Origin: Phoronis australis
Lineage: Eukaryota > Phoronida > Phoronidae
DNA: 64,000 nucleotides
Direction: 5' to 3'
NCBI GenBank assembly: GCA_002633005.1
Contig: NMRA01000014.1
Coordinates: 1,214,838-1,278,837 of the forward strand
Part shown: positions 60,101-64,000 of the stretch, piece by piece
How positions within the stretch are numbered: position 1 is the stretch's first letter
Layout: each line of letters starts with the position of its first letter
Notes under the pieces: model-generated
What the model was told of the DNA's origin: nothing
Seen by the model: only the letters and a program-made list of their open reading frames with translations
Database searches by the model: none
Position numbers and translations under genes: made by a program

Positions 60101-62787
60101 ACAACAACACAAATGCATATGCGATACGCGCCGAGGTCGAGTTCTTACATGACGGACACGCAGCACAGCACAGACTGCAGGCTGCACTGCCGCAGCAACA
60201 GGCCAACTGAAAGACAAGTAAACAAAAGATAAGTGGGTGGACTTAAGAAAATTAAGAAAATCAAGGTGGATCAATCATGGTATTAACACTTTCACTATCA
60301 AACCAAACGACTAGCGAGTAAAGCACTTGCCCATTCTTGACCTACCTAATCCTAAATTTTATGGGAGATAAGCAACATCATCAAACGATGGCAAGACAGT
60401 TTCACCAAGTGACTGAAGTTACCAGTCACAGACAAGGTCATTGATGATGTAAAGCACAAATCAATTCCCCACTCTTCAACCCTGATGGCAGGAGACAGTG
60501 TATCTAGGCTAATGATGCCTCTGAGCTGTTGGTTTTTCACCTTTCAGTGGATAGCCTTGTATAGGCCTGTAGTGTGGAACCCAAAGACTGTTCTTATTAA
60601 GTTCTCTAACAATGATTAAACACTTTTTGCAGTGTTGTTCGCAGAAGAAACCTTCGCCTTGTCCCGATATCAAAGACAAAAAGAGATTGAGAGAACATGT
60701 CTGCCTTTTCATGCACCTGTCGAATGCCAGTTTGTGCATAAATTTACTATAATAAGAAGTTCTACTACATCGGTTTTAAACAAAAACCAGATATACCAGG
60801 CATCACCATTTAGGTACACGGTTTTCAAAATGAATATAGTTCATTACTAATGTGGGCTCAGACACTGGCAAGCTTCAAAACCTATTTTCACAATAGACTA
60901 TAGTACATGGACTGCCAACTCTGTACATTTTCAGTGGATGAAATCTGCGATCTTATGCATACACAGTGACGTCACTATCTACTAGTGACACCTGGCAATT
61001 ATAGCACGCTTTGCTTCCGGCAAGTACGTCATCTGCTATACTGGACAGTAAAATAAATCTGCAAGAATTTCCCATCACAATACACTAACCGGAAGCTGAG
61101 TTTGCTGTGTTTAGAGGCTGACACCTCCTCTAGGGTATTTCCTAAGAAAATGTCAGAGTTCCGAATCTGTCATCTATAATCTGTGTTTTTTACTAAATAT
61201 CCGGAGTAGGGCCAAACCGTTTCACAGCTTTTTCGGTTTCCATTCATATAGTTTTCTTTTTTGGGAAAAGCTGGACAAATATAGGTATCCAGAAAAGCAA
61301 TCAGTATATAACATGTCTTGAAACCAAGAATCAGTTCAAAGCATTGTGTGAAATGAGGTGAGACTGCGAAATAAGTGGAGAATTACTAAATTTAGAAGGA
61401 CGGTCATTAGTCAGTAGTATTTTGGATTTTTTGATGAATCACAGGGAAGCTAAGAAAATTGCTAATCTGGCTATGACATCTGCAGCTACTCACCATTGAA
61501 GAAAAATAAGTATGAAGAAGCTTTAAATAATAACAGTAACGCGCAGCGTAAAAATTGCCAGTTGCCGATTTGCGTGACTGAATGAAGGACTGTTCAAAAA
61601 GATTGATTACGCACTGGCTAAAGTATGAAGGTCACATTCTTGTAAATACCTTTTGCGTATAGAGGGACACCTTAGGAGGTTGGCGGTGTGTATAATTCCT
61701 TCCAACTTGAACAAATACTTCCGTTATCGAACTTTTTGTTCGAGCAGTCACTCGTTCATTTCCCAAAATCGTGAACTCACCATTTTTATACTGCGCACGC
61801 TCCAACTTTTACCGTGCTCGCTAGGTGATGTGACTTCATGACCTCAATCTTTAAATAGGCCAAAGGTGAGCCATTGCGGTCTTGTCAGTCAAATGTTCGT
61901 TTCCAAAATGCCACCACTTATACTTGTCTTTAATTGGCGTTACTTGAAACTGATTGTATTTCAATGAATTATTGTTTGTATTTGATAAAAATAAATGCTG
62001 TTGATACGACATTTAATAGTCTTTGTGCACATATTTGACATTTTAATAATGTTTAACAACACGGCAAATGCACGGCTGGTTTCTGGCAGCACGTACGCAA
62101 AGGGCGGGAACTTCAGCTTTCAAAGTTCGCCGGTAGGACCGCAACTTCTGATCTTCGGCCTGGTTAAAAGAATCTCTTTGCGTGCACCGAGTGAAAATGT
62201 TGAGTTAACGATTTTGGGAACTGAAATAGGGACTGCTCGAAGAAAAAGCTTGATAACGGGAGTATTTGTTCGAGTTGGAAGGAATTAAACACATCTATGC
62301 GCAAAAGGTATTTATAACAACGTGACTTTGATGGTTTAGTCGGTACGAGGCATAATTCGCCGAAAAGCTTCCGGCGTATGGAGTGCCTATAGGAGCTGCA
62401 TCGCCTCTGGTTCGGGCCAACAGAGGCGATGGTCATTGCCTAACACTCCTACAGTCCTACAGACCAGTCCAGATGGTGTCTTTGTTTACAACTGCACAAG
62501 ACAATCTTGCGCCTGTGTGTTACTTAAGGTCTATCAACCCCTCCTTGAGGAGCTATGGACTCTCATATTCAGCCGATGTACACAGTCATATATTCGCACA
62601 ACTTTTGTCGATAGGCTTTGTGAGCTTTTTGCGTACGTCAGTCGTCAGGCAATGACGTTTTGAGTGTGACTCTGACTGTGTCCATGAAGGTCAATTACAC
62701 AATAGCTGTTTTAACAGTGAATCTCGAAAATTTGCTGGATTAAGAACAGATTTAAACTATACTTACTGATCCTATTATACAACCCAT
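51137..62787 (-). CDS. SERINC: Serine incorporator (SERINC/TDE1 family), complete
   Basis: Multipass membrane protein of the SERINC family, linked to serine-lipid synthesis and phospholipid scrambling; vertebrate SERINC5 also restricts retroviruses. Exons in transcript order: 62787-62767, 60206-60042, 59267-59086, 58945-58866, 58225-58088, 57421-57342, 56452-56362, 55520-55292, 54755-54676, 54175-54143, 52392-52242, 51275-51137. All phases agree; 462 aa including exon 1, the usual family length. Visible signatures: [13 protein letters not shown] and [12 protein letters not shown] (N-terminus), [83 protein letters not shown] and the end [13 protein letters not shown]. Exon 1 (MGCIIGS then GTAAGT) is only seven codons and lies 2.6 kb upstream; it fits the short MG-start typical of invertebrate SERINCs but is the least certain part. 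The 33-bp exon at 54143-54175 is also inferred from phase and splice sites. The N-terminus looks nearer SERINC5; I do not assign an orthologue. Confidence 0.93.
51875..52260 (-). repeat. Junction-spanning array at SERINC penultimate exon donor, about 40 bp x 9
   Basis: The working donor (TGTACAG-type end, GTAAGTTGAG; exon 52392-52242) is echoed in the intron. Plus-strand CTCAACTTACCTGTACA occurs at about 51953 and CTCAACTTACCTGCACA at about 52073, with weaker copies at about 51884, 51911, 51991, 52030, 52111, 52148 and 52185. Three intronic copies keep the ACTTACCTG donor core. Copies are more diverged than in MTMR9, suggesting an older array. Confidence 0.75.
54215..54345. repeat. 62-bp direct repeat x 2
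   Basis: GAAATGCAATGACAGCTAGA with CAGTCTACCAGTAACTCATT, and GAAATGTAATGACAACTAGA with CAGTCTAATAGAAACTTACT, in tandem. It lies 40 bp from the 33-bp SERINC exon 54143-54175 but does not contain exon bases. Confidence 0.8.
55500..55985 (-). repeat. Degenerate junction-spanning array at SERINC exon 55520 acceptor, about 64-bp unit
   Basis: The real boundary on the plus strand is GATGTGGGATGGG|CTAAAACAGATGACTGA. Diverged copies in the upstream intron: GATGTGGTTAGATAGGGCTA / CGACAGATGACTGA (about 55755), GATGAGGTTTGGGCTACAAC / AGATGACTGG (about 55880) and GGTTAGCACAGATGATTGAC (about 55963), with weaker ones near 55640 and 55818. At least two keep a TAG|CCC acceptor on the minus strand. Confidence 0.7.
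56815..56855. repeat. AC-rich microsatellite
   Basis: Interrupted CACACATGCACACA run in the SERINC intron between the exons at 57342 and 56452. Confidence 0.9.
57428..57775. repeat. Minisatellite, 29-bp unit x 12, abutting a SERINC acceptor
   Basis: Twelve copies of a unit GAAGACACTGTGTAAATAGT plus ACATCAGCT. A three-unit block (87 bp) is itself repeated. The array starts about 7 nt from the exon start at 57421, so it makes up the 3' end of the intron including the presumed branch-point region. Confidence 0.93.
58221..58435 (-). repeat. Junction-spanning repeat at SERINC exon 58225 acceptor, 90 bp x 2.4
   Basis: On the minus strand CTTGTACTTGTAG|CCTGGATGAT and the following TATGAGTATGATCATGG occur at the true exon (from 58225) and again 90 bp upstream (exon-equivalent 58315). 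A third, partial copy lies at about 58372-58400. The decoy acceptor is intact, but its exon-like sequence runs into a TAA after 22 codons ([14 protein letters not shown]...). Confidence 0.93.
59428..59587. mobile_element. MITE-like element with 13-bp terminal inverted repeats
   Basis: AATAGACCTATCGC at the left is mirrored by GCGATAGGTCAATT at the right; about 160 bp, noncoding, in the SERINC intron between the exons at 60042 and 59267. Confidence 0.65.
60890..61185 (-). mobile_element. Non-autonomous repeat in SERINC intron 1, copy 2 (inverted)
   Basis: Inverted partner of 50595-50883, starting ATAGACTATAGTACATGG and ending near CATCTATAATCTG. The two copies bracket all SERINC coding exons except the seven-codon first exon, with about 10 kb between them. 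Confidence 0.8.
61625..62335. mobile_element. Foldback element with arms of about 170 bp
   Basis: The left arm (AGGTCACATTCTTGTAAATA, ATTCCTTCCAACTTGAACAA, ATACTTCCGTTATCGAAC, TTTGTTCGAGCAGT) is mirrored by the right arm around 62170-62330 (ACTGCTCGAAGAAAAAGC, ATTTGTTCGAGTTGGAAGGA, TAACAACGTGAC). The centre is about 350 bp and has no transposase-like frame. It lies in SERINC intron 1. A diverged arm-like fragment is at 38765-38935. Confidence 0.75.
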
Positions 62788-63302
62788 TGGAAAGTGTGGC
62801 TGTTACAGGAGTTGAACCTGGTGAACAAGCTGAAAATGTTTCGCTTTCCTTTTCCTAGAACCTTCGCAGTAAAAATGGCGATTGGTCATGTGACATTGAT
62901 AAATATTTACCGTGAAAAGAAAATCCTATAGCGTACTTTGAATAGTGAATGTAACAAGACTACAAGAAACCTTCAAACCATAGTTTGAGGTGAAAATAAA
63001 TAATAAATATGGCAATTTTGAAGTTAAAATTAAATCACTTTGTATTATTTTTTACTATTTATTCTTGATGCTGTCCAATATTCCGACCAAATATGTTATA
63101 ATGATTAGTTATCCCAACAGCGCTTCTTTCTTTTTGAGATCAACGTGAAAAGGCAGGTAAGCCTACATTTTGTTCTGTTGTCTTCTTACCTCTCATAAGT
63201 TACAGAATTGGGTAACGGACCCAGAATTGTGTTATTATCTATAACGACAGCGAGCCAGTAAGTATAGGTAAAAATAAGTGCAGTGGTCTACTCCCACAGT
63301 TG

Positions 63303-63346
63303 GACACACACACACAGTGACACACACACACACACACTGTGACACA
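63303..63346. repeat. AC microsatellite
   Basis: Interrupted CA/AC dinucleotide run with two CAGTGACACA/CTGTGACACA interruptions. Confidence 0.93.
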
Positions 63347-63599
63347 CGGCCAAGCCGCTTGAGCCACAGTCAGGGCAGTGTCAGTGCCAGTGCCAGTACT
63401 ACTAGTAGCCACTTGTGATTCGACTTGCACTAGTAAGCAGCAAGCTGCATGAAGAACTATCGTGTGTTAAACTCCTATAGACCTCGAAATTTCACACTGC
63501 CATTGTACTCCTTGTAGTTCTGCTCGACACCTTGTTGTCGCGAAACTTTACATTGAACTAATGACGGGAGGGGGGGGGGGGGGGGGNAAAATCTAGGAA

Positions 63600-64000
63600 T
63601 CTACTAGGCAACATGTAGCCCCTTGGTTGGCCGGTTAGGGGCTATAATACTTCCCATCTGTACGAATTTTGTACCGTGTATTTTAAACGGGCAGTAGGCC
63701 AAATCCGGCCACCAATTAGGAGTTTTCACCTCGTCAAAAATACATTCCACACTTAAAACTATCACTTAAAAAAGCACTTACTTTCTTCAGTGATCCTTTC
63801 TATTTCTACACATATTTTCGATTAAGCTTAGTTACAAGAATTAAGGTGATTTTAGCAAAGAATTCCAACGCCACTTTTTTGGTCACCGTTAACTTTTTCA
63901 CAACACGCGCTATAAGCACAAAGTATTTCAACTGAGTCACGTGAGTTAGGCAAAGGCTAGAGCGAGACTAAGCGAAGTGCGTGATCTGGCGCATGACACT
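63600..64000. repeat. Dispersed repeat related to 18.65-19.28 kb
   Basis: 63610-63790 matches 18650-18850 directly (GGGGCTATAA, ATTTTAAACGGGCAGTAG, TTTTCACCTCGTCAAA). 63870-64000 matches 19150-19275 in inverted orientation (AAAGTATTTCAACTGAGTCA against the reverse of TCAATTGAAATACTTTGTG). The element continues past the right edge. Confidence 0.7.

Larger units (their letters stand above)
62788..64000. other. Upstream flank of SERINC
   Basis: Region 5' of the proposed SERINC start. It holds an AC microsatellite (63303-63345), a 17-base G-run ending in an N (63570-63587), and a dispersed repeat from about 63600. No coding exon is recognisable. Confidence 0.5.

Noticed and set aside
62383-62663. 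Overlapping 75- to 90-codon plus-strand frames
   Set aside because: Antisense to SERINC intron 1 and beside a foldback element; no recognisable motif.

Overview
The window is animal genomic DNA. It has five intron-bearing or intron-poor protein genes with GT-AG introns, dense non-autonomous repeats, tRNA-like SINE heads and assembly gaps (N runs at 1570-1711, 30805 and 63587). Protein family content fits a non-vertebrate deuterostome. Many introns carry minisatellites that repeat the exon/intron junction itself. From memory, junction-spanning minisatellites called 'mirages' were described at the amphioxus (Branchiostoma) Adh locus, so a cephalochordate is my best guess. I could not test this.

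Layout. (1) 331-15640, minus: N-terminal half of a TM9SF1-like nonaspanin, nine coding exons; the C-terminal half lies beyond the left edge. (2) 15641-21005: divergent intergenic region with MITE-like and SINE-like repeats and a 15-bp minisatellite. (3) 21021-31749, plus: complete MTMR9-like catalytically dead myotubularin, 14 coding exons (562 aa). An apparent copy of exon 13 is almost certainly an unmerged haplotype. (4) 32975-33949, minus: KLHDC9-like kelch protein in one coding exon (324 aa). (5) 37770-47619, plus: ZNF800-like zinc finger protein, three coding exons (1194 aa). (6) 51137-62787, minus: SERINC family membrane protein, 12 coding exons (462 aa). Neighbouring genes alternate in strand (divergent, convergent, divergent, convergent). 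They do not form a pathway; nonaspanin, myotubularin and SERINC all act on endomembranes, but nothing here shows joint function.

The most interesting signal is recurrent. In MTMR9, ZNF800 and SERINC at least eight splice boundaries have been tandemly copied into the adjoining intron, producing two to about ten copies of the donor or acceptor plus a few exon bases. Where I read through the extra copies, they shift frame or hit a stop, so only the exon-proximal site gives a full protein.

All gene models were built by hand from reading frame, splice phase and remembered family sequences. Exon phases agree at every junction, but no alignment, RNA or database search was available.
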